Positions 1 to 6,179 are shown, counted from the first letter of the stretch. The stretch: 7,890 nucleotides of DNA from Desulfuromonas sp. SDB (GCA_001412365.1 LKUE01000320.1:1-7890), one strand, 5' to 3'. The notes: generated by a model from the sequence alone, not told the origin. A program made the numbers and translations.

Positions 1-96
1 CCAGGGAGTGGATTCAGTTAAGATACTTTCAAAAAATTCATCTTTATTTTGAAAACTGGGTATAATGTTTTTTAACAAATTGACCTTTGTGCTCAT
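1..96 (-). CDS. Unrecognised protein, N-terminal 32 residues only
   Basis: An ATG at 94-96 on the minus strand opens a frame that runs off the left edge of the window with no stop. The peptide begins MSTKVNLLKNIIPSF and continues with an acidic, phenylalanine-rich stretch (DEFFESIL). There is no signal peptide or membrane segment, so a cytoplasmic protein is likely. The start is well supported: AGGAGGT lies at 102-108, five bases upstream of the ATG, and a sigma70-like promoter candidate lies just beyond it. The fragment is too short to assign a family. The opening loosely recalls small cupin-type proteins, but that is only an impression and is not used as the call. Confidence 0.7.
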   Translation of the reverse strand, partial: MSTKVNLLKNIIPSFQNKDEFFESILTESTPW

Positions 97-122
97 AATT
101 TACCTCCTGCTATTTGTAAGAA

Positions 123-151
123 AGTATATGACAAATTATTTAATAAAGCAA
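123..151 (-). promoter_or_regulatory. Candidate sigma70-type promoter for the gene at 1-96
   Basis: Read on the minus strand, TTGCTT (146-151) and TATACT (123-128) are separated by exactly 17 bases. The -10 matches the consensus at five of six positions and the -35 only at the TTG. A start site near position 116 would leave a leader of about 20 bases containing the AGGAGGT ribosome-binding site. Phased A/T tracts lie immediately upstream (153-202), where an UP element would sit. In DNA this AT-rich, chance -10 matches are common, so this remains a prediction. Confidence 0.4.
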
Positions 152-152
152 G

Positions 153-202
153 TTTTTTATTGTTTATTATTGTTTAATAATATTTATTATTATTTATTAA
201 AG
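153..202. repeat. Five imperfect 10-bp AT repeats (phased T/A tracts)
   Basis: Five consecutive 10-base units resemble TTTATTATTG: TTTTTTATTG, TTTATTATTG, TTTAATAATA, TTTATTATTA and TTTATTAAAG. The period is close to one helical turn, so the tracts fall on the same face of the DNA. That arrangement is known to favour bending and to act as an UP-type element. The array sits directly upstream of the promoter candidate for the gene at 1-96. It could also be simple low-complexity drift in an AT-rich spacer. Confidence 0.5.
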
Positions 203-377
203 ATATATAAGTTTTTTGGTAGTAATTTAAATTAATAAGTTATACATAAATATTCAAGAATCAGGTGGTCATTTCCAAAGCGGACAGTTGTTTAAAAGCG
301 GTTAAAAGCAACCAGGAAAAACAATTCAATATTTATCTAGTGGTGTGGTTAATCCTGATTTTATATAACAATAATAA

Positions 378-596
378 TTATTTAGGAGGAAGAGCTATAC
401 AAAGTTGAGGATGGAGAGGATAGTACATTATAATTAATCTATCCCCTGGTTTTAGATTTTTAAAATTATTATTTCCCCAAAACACTTCATTAATTACCCT
501 GTAAATCGTCCCGTTTTGAGATTGATATTCAATCAACATGAGATTACGAAAACTGGTTTTATACCCACTGTACTTAAAACCTTCCTGTAGTATCAC
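378..596 (-). CDS. DUF3592-like soluble domain, C-terminal half of the split gene
   Basis: If translated separately, this stretch would use the GTG at 594-596 and give 72 residues. The upstream bases (GAG GGA in minus-strand codons) offer only a weak, badly spaced ribosome-binding site. The frame stays open back to the TAG at 678-680, so the GTG is probably just an internal valine codon. The content resembles the distal part of DUF3592: a beta-rich segment with NGTIYRV, then KPGDRLIIMYYPLHP and a short hydrophobic end. The function of DUF3592 is unknown. A separate functional gene is possible but less likely than a fragment. Confidence 0.4.
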   Translation of the reverse strand: MILQEGFKYSGYKTSFRNLMLIEYQSQNGTIYRVINEVFWGNNNFKNLKPGDRLIIMYYPLHPQLCIALPPK

Positions 597-677
597 TCCC
601 TCAGTGATTTGATGATTCTCTTTTAAATTGTCCCAAAAGTTCCAGTTTTTACGGATATTTGAAAATATTTTTATAAT

Positions 678-908
678 CTAAAATTTTGTAACCAGATTAG
701 TAAAGATAAGAAAGGATATTGTCAGGAGATAAGGGGTAAGTTTGTTTAAGTTGAGGCTGTCTAAGAAAATTTTCAATATAATCAGCATGACCGATAAAAT
801 TATGATTGAACATATCAGGGAGAGAATGGACAGGGCAATTTCAGAAGGAACATTATTTAAAGTTTTAATTTTATAGCTTGGTAAAATATTATCCTTATTA
901 TTTTGCAT
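678..908 (-). CDS. Small membrane protein, N-terminal half of the split gene
   Basis: This 76-residue frame starts at ATG 906-908 and ends at TAG 678-680. It has a polar N-terminus (MQNNKDNILPSYKIKT), a long hydrophobic helix at about 22-48 (SLICSIIILSVMLIILKIFL) and a second hydrophobic segment near 59-74, so it should be an inner-membrane hairpin. No Shine-Dalgarno is visible upstream, and a TAA three bases before the ATG rules out a longer N-terminus. On its own it has no recognisable domain. It makes most sense as the membrane anchor of the DUF3592-like domain encoded just past the TAG. Confidence 0.45.
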   Translation of the reverse strand: MQNNKDNILPSYKIKTLNNVPSEIALSILSLICSIIILSVMLIILKIFLDSLNLNKLTPYLLTISFLIFTNLVTKF

Positions 909-1006
909 TTAACTTGATAAATATGAGATGAAAATTGATTTGTTTTAATTATCTGTTTCGTTACATATTATTGATTTAGATAATTTACATATAATTTTCA
1001 TTACAT

Positions 1007-2104
1007 TTATGGGGTTAGATCAATAAAAACTTCTTCTTTGGGTAGAGGTATATTTATAAATTCAGTTGTATCCAGGGGTGAATTCAATAAGTCAATTACA
1101 TGAATACGTCGGGTTTCTGCAGTGTGAATATAATAACGGCAATTTTCGAGGTCAATTCCACTGGTCCAATCAGTTTGTTCGGAAAGCGGATGATCTCCGG
1201 AGCTGAGATGGATTACTCCCCGGGGAATATCGAACTGATTTAAAAGGTGAAAAATTTGTTTGATTCCTTCAGTTGCATTCTGTACCGGTATAAGCGCAGC
1301 CTTGAGATAAGCAGCACGTACAAATCGGGAAGGGGGAGTGAAGTCGCCGGGAAGACCGAGCATTCCTGAACCGCGGCCAACCGGAGTAATGTTTTCATTT
1401 CCTAACTGACGAGTCATAGCTGCATCAGGAGATAGCTGGACATAGTTTTTTAAGTTAATCAAATGCCAATCGAACATAGGAGCATTGGTAATAACCCCTA
1501 CCGGATTATCATGGATATTGAGTTCACCATCAACATACTCAACCACAATTGCTGCTCCAGATTTATCCACAACAAACCAATGTAATGGTGGTACATCTCC
1601 CCACCCTGGTTCATCAAAAACAACAGGGGTAACTTTAATTTGAGGTAAGCCAGCTTTTAGTTCCTCTACTGATGAATAGTTTGATAATACCCAGTTTACA
1701 AAATCATTGGAAGAAATTGTAATATCTGCTTGGTCTTCAGTTGCCTGTTGGTATTCTACAAAATTTGGAAACATGAAAGCCCCAGCGGCAAGACCCTTTT
1801 CATTAACTCCATCTACAACTGCTGGTAAATTGTATGCATTCACCCCAGTAAAGGCATACTTCGCTTTCCAACTAGCTCCTGGTCCTCCCCAGGGAGTTGA
1901 ACCTGTAAATGAAGTACTCCTGGGGATAACAATTAATCCCCACTCTACCAGGTCATTCCCTAATTCCATAGTACGCCCGTATACTACCGAACCGTCTTCA
2001 GCAGTAATAGTTATTCCGGTGCAAGCAGAAATATTTGTTGGCAATAAGGTTATAATTACCAGAACAAATAATGATACTGATGATCTGCAGAATGCCAATT
2101 TCAT
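1007..2104 (-). CDS. Secreted choloylglycine hydrolase / penicillin V acylase family (Ntn, C59) amidase
   Basis: This 365-residue protein belongs to the linear amide C-N hydrolase family, which includes bile salt hydrolases and penicillin V acylases. Residues 1-27 form a signal peptide ending NISA, so cleavage would expose Cys28 (CTGITIT), the expected N-terminal nucleophile. Arg44 lies 16 residues after that cysteine, matching Arg18 relative to Cys2 in classical members. The Asp21 position is Glu47 (YGRTMEL). Other landmarks are VNEKGL at 100-105, the VITNAP segment with Asn207 (Asn175 equivalent) and PPSRFVRA at 257-264, which should hold the Arg228 equivalent. Length and these motifs fit the family's Gram-negative exported branch. 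The substrate (bile-salt amide, acyl-homoserine lactone, penicillin V or other N-acyl compound) cannot be told from sequence. AGGAGGT at 2111-2117 lies six bases before the ATG. The enzyme should act in the periplasm or outside the cell, and it carries no T9SS sorting domain. Confidence 0.92.
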   Translation of the reverse strand: MKLAFCRSSVSLFVLVIITLLPTNISACTGITITAEDGSVVYGRTMELGNDLVEWGLIVIPRSTSFTGSTPWGGPGASWKAKYAFTGVNAYNLPAVVDGVNEKGLAAGAFMFPNFVEYQQATEDQADITISSNDFVNWVLSNYSSVEELKAGLPQIKVTPVVFDEPGWGDVPPLHWFVVDKSGAAIVVEYVDGELNIHDNPVGVITNAPMFDWHLINLKNYVQLSPDAAMTRQLGNENITPVGRGSGMLGLPGDFTPPSRFVRAAYLKAALIPVQNATEGIKQIFHLLNQFDIPRGVIHLSSGDHPLSEQTDWTSGIDLENCRYYIHTAETRRIHVIDLLNSPLDTTEFINIPLPKEEVFIDLTP

Positions 2105-2142
2105 TACCTAACCTCCTGTAATGATATCAATTATAATGGTAA

Positions 2143-2178
2143 GTTATTTAAAATAACATGTTTAAACATTAGAGTCAA
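2143..2178 (-). promoter_or_regulatory. Candidate promoter with abutting palindromes upstream of the hydrolase
   Basis: On the minus strand, TTGACT (2173-2178) and TATTTT (2150-2155) are spaced by 17 bases. The spacer contains a perfect 12-bp palindrome, ATGTTTAAACAT (2158-2169). Directly next to it is GTTATTTAAAATAAC (2143-2157), a second palindrome of 7-bp arms around one base that covers the -10. A perfect TATAAT also occurs closer to the gene (2130-2135, minus strand) but has no convincing -35. The overlap of dyads with the promoter suggests an operator for a dimeric repressor. That is an inference, since AT-rich dyads also arise by chance. Confidence 0.4.
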
Positions 2179-2216
2179 TGTGGGAATATTCGTTGATTTC
2201 GAAAACAGAAGATCAA

Positions 2217-2254
2217 GATGAAATTAAGGATTGGTAAAAATCCTTAATTTCATC
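2217..2254 (-). terminator. Perfect 16-bp hairpin, likely transcription terminator
   Basis: The arms GATGAAATTAAGGATT (2217-2232) and AATCCTTAATTTCATC (2239-2254) pair perfectly around a six-base loop. The hairpin begins 23 bases beyond the stop of the Asp-box protein gene and ends well before the hydrolase start, where a terminator between the two minus-strand genes is expected. Downstream on the minus strand the sequence is T-rich but lacks a clean run of T (TTGATCTTCTGTTTTC), and the stem is AT-rich. It may therefore be a weak terminator or an mRNA-stabilising 3' hairpin. Confidence 0.55.
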
Positions 2255-2277
2255 GGTGCTTTAAAAAGTAAGTTTAA

Positions 2278-3810
2278 TTATAAAACAGTAATTCTCTTTG
2301 GAACAGAAATTAAATCTTTTTCCGGGACTCTGATTTCCATAAAATAAGCTCCGGGAGTTAAATCTTCTATGTGGAAATTATTTTCCCCGGCGATGCCAGA
2401 GATTAAATTTGATTTCCAAATAACTCTACCGGAAAGATCGTAGAGTAAAGCTTGATATGTACAGTTTTCAGGTAGTGTGAAATAAACCGGTGAATGCCGG
2501 TTAATAACCGAAGAGTTGATAAGGATATTTAAATGAGGATTTTGAGTATAAACTTCTTCAACTTGCAGTGACCAGGGAGCATCAATCCACAGATCATATC
2601 TCAAGTAACCTGTATAGACCACTGTGCTACCGGAACCATTTGCTCCAGGAGAATATAGAAGCTTGGGACTAGTCCCATCGGCAATGTAATGACAGGGATT
2701 GTCGTTAAGTGGACTGGAATTCATATACCAGGAAGTTGGATTGGTAGCAACACTCCATCCCCAGAAAACCTTGGTTGTATCCAAAGCTAAATCATGGTAG
2801 AGATAGCACATATTAACATAGGCGTTGCCGAATACCTTGTAAAATCTAATATCTGCTCCTGCATCCATATAAGATGAAGTTCCCACCGAAGTCTGGTTCC
2901 AGTTGTACTCTGCACTGTCTGGATGCAGAACTGAAGCAACCCTGATGTCTAAATCATTCTGATAGAGATCGTACTCATAAGTATAGGCGCACCAGATTGC
3001 CGGATTATTGGAATCATTGGAGCAGGCGATTCTGGGTTGCAGGCAGGCATGAGTTTGATCGGCAATTATAAAAGTTGCTCCTATAGGTGAATAGTTAATG
3101 GCATTATACATTTCCCCGTAAATATTCAATGAATCGTGATTTGTAGTTTGTGAACTCATTGAATAAGCTAAATATAGCTCTTCCCGGGGACCATGAGTAA
3201 TGGAACATTCAGGATCAAATGCTTTGCCCTGGGCAGTTTGGATACTAGTTCCAGTCCAGTATACTCCACCGTCATCTGATTTATAAAGATTAAGGGTTGA
3301 ATCATCTTTCCAGAAAAGAACAGTAACATGAGGGTTGCCCTGATGTTCATATAGGCAGGCATCAAAACCTGTGGGCAAGGCGTCAATACTAACCTGTTCG
3401 GTGGAAAGAAATGAATTGGTGGCAAGGTTATAACGGTGTACCCCTAAGTTATCAATCCAGGTTGGATCTTCCGCTACAAAGAAAATGTATAGGTAATTAT
3501 TGGACCATTCGGAGATTAATATTTTAATTTTCTGATATTTATTTATTGCTTGCACTGTATCCAATACTGACCAGGAACCGCCATGATTTGTGGATTTATA
3601 TAAAATTATGGGATAACTGTCCGGAGATAAAACCACAGTGTCTTTTTGTACCGCTACAATCATGGTCCCGTCATTCATGTAGTCACAGTCAAAACAGCAA
3701 ATTTCGCCTTCCACAATTTGAAGGTCTTGTCCCCATTCCGGTGATTGAGAATAAAGAATAGTGGTTGAAATGGTTATCAAAAACAAACAAATACCAGTAA
3801 ATTTTTTCAA
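2278..3810 (-). CDS. Exported Asp-box (BNR-like) protein with T9SS type A sorting domain
   Basis: This 510-residue secreted protein is likely a surface or extracellular beta-propeller-like protein. Residues 1 to about 21 are a signal peptide (MKKFTGICLFLITIST..). Two Asp-box motifs (S-x-D/N-x-G-x-x-W) occur at 73-80 (STNHGGSW) and 178-185 (SDDGGVYW). These are typical of sialidase-like propellers but do not by themselves show enzymatic activity, and I see no clear sialidase active-site set. Residues about 426-510 form a T9SS type A C-terminal domain: LLYDLSGRV at 455-463, LTPGAYFMEIR at 484-494 and a final KRITVL. Family knowledge predicts export across the outer membrane with removal or anchoring of that domain. 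A longer frame reaches an ATG at 3868-3870, but TTG at 3808-3810 is preferred because it gives a clean signal peptide and follows AGGAGG. It may respond to the upstream TPR pair, though a 118-base gap separates them. The ligand is unknown. Confidence 0.85.
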   Translation of the reverse strand: MKKFTGICLFLITISTTILYSQSPEWGQDLQIVEGEICCFDCDYMNDGTMIVAVQKDTVVLSPDSYPIILYKSTNHGGSWSVLDTVQAINKYQKIKILISEWSNNYLYIFFVAEDPTWIDNLGVHRYNLATNSFLSTEQVSIDALPTGFDACLYEHQGNPHVTVLFWKDDSTLNLYKSDDGGVYWTGTSIQTAQGKAFDPECSITHGPREELYLAYSMSSQTTNHDSLNIYGEMYNAINYSPIGATFIIADQTHACLQPRIACSNDSNNPAIWCAYTYEYDLYQNDLDIRVASVLHPDSAEYNWNQTSVGTSSYMDAGADIRFYKVFGNAYVNMCYLYHDLALDTTKVFWGWSVATNPTSWYMNSSPLNDNPCHYIADGTSPKLLYSPGANGSGSTVVYTGYLRYDLWIDAPWSLQVEEVYTQNPHLNILINSSVINRHSPVYFTLPENCTYQALLYDLSGRVIWKSNLISGIAGENNFHIEDLTPGAYFMEIRVPEKDLISVPKRITVL

Positions 3811-3814
3811 TTCT

Positions 3815-3820
3815 CCTCCT
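3815..3820 (-). promoter_or_regulatory. Ribosome-binding site that fixes a TTG start
   Basis: AGGAGG on the minus strand lies four bases before the TTG at 3808-3810. The same four-base spacing is seen between AGGAGG (6319-6324) and the ATG of the divergent Asp-box gene at 6329. An upstream ATG at 3868-3870 would add 20 polar residues ahead of the signal peptide and would place this ribosome-binding site inside the coding region, so it is unlikely. Confidence 0.75.
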
Positions 3821-3928
3821 TGTTGAAATTTTGTTTTTGTATCCAGTAAAATAATTTGATTCTTAAACAAACAAAATATCTTGAGTAAATATAAGCACAG
3901 ATAATATTATTTATGCAATATATTTTTA

Positions 3929-4657
3929 TTAAGTGATCTGACCTGCACAATCAGGGCAAAGACTATTAACTAATTGAGCTTGAGAATGGTTTTCAATGTA
4001 ATTTTCAATCATTTCCCAGTAACCCTTGTCGTTTCTTATCTTTTTACAACCAGCACAGATAGGTAATAGCTTGTTTAAAGTATTGATTTCCTCCAGGGCT
4101 TCAACTAATTTTTGATTGGATTTCACTAACTCAATATTTCTCAATTTGTAAATTTCAGCTTCTTTTTGTTTCTTTTCCAGCTCATATTGATTTTCAATTT
4201 CTGATATAATATGTTTTTTTTCTTCCTGGTGAAGTTCTTCCTTTATACTTAGGTAATTTTCATAATAATCAAGTGAATACAGAAAATCATTGGTCTGTTC
4301 GAAAAGTTGAGATAACTTTAACATTACTTCCGCAATTAATTTTTTTTCAATCTTAGCTTGATTAAATTCTAAAATTGATTTGAAAATTTTCTTAGATTTA
4401 TCAATATCAGATAGCTTGTGATATATACTGCCCTGAATAATTAAAGATTCTGTTTTTAAATTTAACAATTTGTTTTTTTCAGTTGTATCTAAATTCTTTT
4501 TACTCATTAATTTTTCAATGAAATCCAATGCCTGATCATTGTAGTAGATGCTTTCTTCAGGAGAATTATTTAAAGTTTCCATTGAAATTTGGTTTAAAAC
4601 TTTAACTCTGGTTATTCCCTCTGCAGATTGAAGTTCAATTTTATATTTATTATTCAT
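3929..4657 (-). CDS. Short TPR / coiled-coil protein with C-terminal C4 (putative zinc) module
   Basis: This 242-residue protein has no signal peptide or membrane helix and should be cytoplasmic. Residues about 15-145 are helical with degenerate TPR character (for example PEESIYYNDQALDFIEKL near 33-50 and DFLYSLDYYENYLSIKEEL near 124-142). Residues about 143-195 are a charged coiled coil. The C-terminus carries LLPICAGCKKIRNDKGYW, with Cys201 and Cys204, and then CPDC with Cys234 and Cys237, a likely zinc-binding four-cysteine site. This module recurs at the C-termini of bacterial PAS, receiver and TPR signalling proteins; its function is not established to my knowledge. The start ATG (4655-4657) overlaps the previous gene's stop by eight bases and has no Shine-Dalgarno, so translational coupling is likely. 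The C-terminal 75 residues closely parallel the upstream protein, indicating duplication. The TPR part is far shorter and more degenerate than in its partner. Confidence 0.8.
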   Translation of the reverse strand: MNNKYKIELQSAEGITRVKVLNQISMETLNNSPEESIYYNDQALDFIEKLMSKKNLDTTEKNKLLNLKTESLIIQGSIYHKLSDIDKSKKIFKSILEFNQAKIEKKLIAEVMLKLSQLFEQTNDFLYSLDYYENYLSIKEELHQEEKKHIISEIENQYELEKKQKEAEIYKLRNIELVKSNQKLVEALEEINTLNKLLPICAGCKKIRNDKGYWEMIENYIENHSQAQLVNSLCPDCAGQIT

Positions 4658-6119
4658 TTGATTTAGAGGTTTGCATATTTAATTGGATTTCTGTTTCTGG
4701 GAAGTATTTTTGCAGACAATCAGGACATAAACCATGAGTAAATTTTGTATTGGAATGGAAGGAAATATAAGTCTCCACTTCTTCCCAAAATCCTTGGTCA
4801 TCTTTGATCTTTTTACACTTTGGACAGATTGGTATAAATCCGCTAAGTATTTTGACTTCCTCAAGAGCTTTTCTTAATTTTTTATTGGAATATGCCAGTT
4901 CAATATTCTTCAATTTATATATTTCTTTATCTTTTTCCTGTTGTTCTAGCTTATAGATAATTTGTTTTTCCGTAACATTTTTTTCCGTTTCTTCAGTGTA
5001 AATTTGATCATTCAACTTTGAATACATTTTTAAATACTGAAGGGACTTTGAAAATTTATTTTGGGATTTGTAAATATCATGAAAAAGTTTATAGTTGATG
5101 GATATTAATTTTTTATCAATTATTTTTTCAGCAATATTTAGTGATTCCTGGGTATACTTTATTGCCTTATCCAAATTTCTGATTTTTAAGAATAAATCTC
5201 CCATGTTACTTAAAGTACTAGCAATACCAGCTTGGTCCGAGATTTTATGCTTCATATCAATAGCTTTTTGATAACAGTTTAGAGCTAGGTCATAGTTTTT
5301 TAGTGCATTATGGACATTACCCATATTGTTTAATGTATTTGCTATCCCCTTAACATCTGAAATTTTCTCTTTGATATCCAGAGAATTCTGATAGTATTTC
5401 ATTGATTTCTCATACTCTTCCATGTGCATGTAAACCAATCCTAAATTGTTACAAGAATCGGCAATACCCTTTTGGTCATTTAACTTTTTTCTAATTTCCA
5501 ATGATTTTTCAAAACACTCTTTACCTTTGTGATTGTTTTCAAAAATGATATTGATAATTCCAATATGATTGAGATTAACTGCAATTCCTTTATGATCATT
5601 AATGTTCTGGTATAATTTCATAGATTGAATAAAAAATTCCATTGCTGTGGAAAAATTGGAAAGTTTACGATGTGTTCTGCCGATCTTATTGAGAACATTC
5701 GCCTGATTTTTTATATCTTGAAATTTTTTGTAGATCTCTAAACTTTGAGTAAACATCTGCAGGGCAATATCAAACCTGTTTATGGAAAGGTTCGCTTCTC
5801 CAATTATTGATATAAATTTTGCCTTGGAAATTTGATTATCCTGAACTTCACATAGGATCAAACCCCTTTGGGCAAGTTCTATAGATTGGTAGAAAGCTCT
5901 CTTTTTTAAGTATAAGTCAGATTCCAGTTCAAGGAATTCAATTTCCATGTTTCGGTCGGAATTGTTTTTCAATAAATCAATAATTTGACCTCTATATAAT
6001 TCTGATTGCTGAGGATCTTTGAAAAAATTATCCCGGTAAAGATCTTTTAAACTTTGATATTTTTCAATAAGGGAATAATTTTTATCATTTTGTTGGGTAT
6101 TGTGCTTTTGATTTTTCAT
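4650..6119 (-). CDS. TPR-repeat protein with coiled coil and C-terminal C4 (putative zinc) module
   Basis: This 489-residue, probably cytoplasmic protein is built from TPR helices, a coiled coil and a small cysteine module. Residues 100-339 are six consecutive TPR units of exactly 40 residues, each with Ala at unit position 1 and Gly at position 8 (Gly107, 147, 187, 227, 267, 307). Degenerate units flank them at about 60-99 and 340-375. A coiled coil follows at about 376-425 (KDKEIYKLKNIELAYSNKKL), like the linker that joins TPR sensors to GGDEF, kinase or DNA-binding outputs. Here the output is replaced by IPICPKCKKIKDDQGFW and HGLCPDC, with Cys432, 435, 465 and 468, probably a zinc site. 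A protein-protein scaffold or sensor role is inferred. There is no enzymatic domain. The ATG lacks a Shine-Dalgarno. The stop overlaps the start of the next, paralogous gene, so they form an operon. Confidence 0.85.
   Translation of the reverse strand: MKNQKHNTQQNDKNYSLIEKYQSLKDLYRDNFFKDPQQSELYRGQIIDLLKNNSDRNMEIEFLELESDLYLKKRAFYQSIELAQRGLILCEVQDNQISKAKFISIIGEANLSINRFDIALQMFTQSLEIYKKFQDIKNQANVLNKIGRTHRKLSNFSTAMEFFIQSMKLYQNINDHKGIAVNLNHIGIINIIFENNHKGKECFEKSLEIRKKLNDQKGIADSCNNLGLVYMHMEEYEKSMKYYQNSLDIKEKISDVKGIANTLNNMGNVHNALKNYDLALNCYQKAIDMKHKISDQAGIASTLSNMGDLFLKIRNLDKAIKYTQESLNIAEKIIDKKLISINYKLFHDIYKSQNKFSKSLQYLKMYSKLNDQIYTEETEKNVTEKQIIYKLEQQEKDKEIYKLKNIELAYSNKKLRKALEEVKILSGFIPICPKCKKIKDDQGFWEEVETYISFHSNTKFTHGLCPDCLQKYFPETEIQLNMQTSKSNE
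5103..5822 (-). repeat. Six in-frame 120-bp units encoding 40-residue TPRs
   Basis: Residues 100-339 of the long TPR protein divide into six units of 120 bases with no insertions or deletions. At the end of four successive units the protein reads GIA (residues 178-180, 218-220, 258-260 and 298-300), a loop motif between helices. Forty-residue spacing, rather than the canonical 34, is known from the LGN/Rapsyn-like class of TPRs that wrap around peptide ligands. The units are similar but clearly diverged at DNA level, so this is an old protein repeat rather than a recent tandem expansion. Confidence 0.8.
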
Positions 6120-6179
6120 TAATTTAATACAACTGAGTTTAACCTAGAACTAGTTTTATAAAAAGTAAAAAAAATATCT

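Larger units (their letters stand above)
378..908 (-). pseudogene. DUF3592-like membrane protein split by an in-frame TAG
   Basis: Two open stretches (678-908 and 378-596) lie in the same minus-strand frame. The 27 codons between them (597-677) are also open, so the only interruption in 177 codons is the TAG at 678-680. Read through, the product would have two hydrophobic segments (about residues 22-50 and 58-76) followed by a soluble C-terminal domain. That domain contains LIEYQSQNGTIYRV and then GDRLIIMYYPLHPQ, resembling the end of DUF3592 domains (Y...NG..Y, then G..v.v.Y.P..P...). The 27 linking codons run smoothly into this domain (ITEGVILQEG), which argues for one ancestral gene. A nonsense mutation is the simplest reading. 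Amber readthrough, a sequencing error or two separate small genes remain possible. The complete genes in the window end in TAA, as does this one at 378-380. Confidence 0.6.

Noticed and set aside
945-987. Inverted repeat (AATTATCT at 947-954, AGATAATT at 978-985) downstream of the amidase gene as a terminator
   Set aside because: Eight AT-only-biased base pairs with a 23-base loop and no T tract are expected by chance in this composition.
1707-2111. Plus-strand open frame of 134 codons antisense to the amidase gene
   Set aside because: It lies wholly opposite a well-supported family member, its translation shows no domain, and it is explained by codon bias of the real gene.
3168-3761. Two shorter open frames (3168-3425 minus, 3546-3761 plus) within the Asp-box protein gene
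   Set aside because: Both overlap a convincing exported protein in other frames and have no recognisable features.
2278-3810. Calling the Asp-box protein a sialidase
   Set aside because: Asp boxes occur in many non-enzymatic propellers, and I could not find the arginine triad or the other catalytic residues of sialidases.
3811-3870. Longer N-terminus for the minus-strand Asp-box protein starting at ATG 3868-3870
   Set aside because: It would bury the signal peptide behind 20 residues and put the AGGAGG inside the coding region. The TTG at 3808-3810 fits better.
3888-3918. TTGCAT ... TATATT on the minus strand as a promoter for the Asp-box gene at 3810
   Set aside because: The 19-base spacer is unfavourable and the -35 is weak, so it is not distinguishable from background AT richness, although some promoter in this 118-base gap is plausible.
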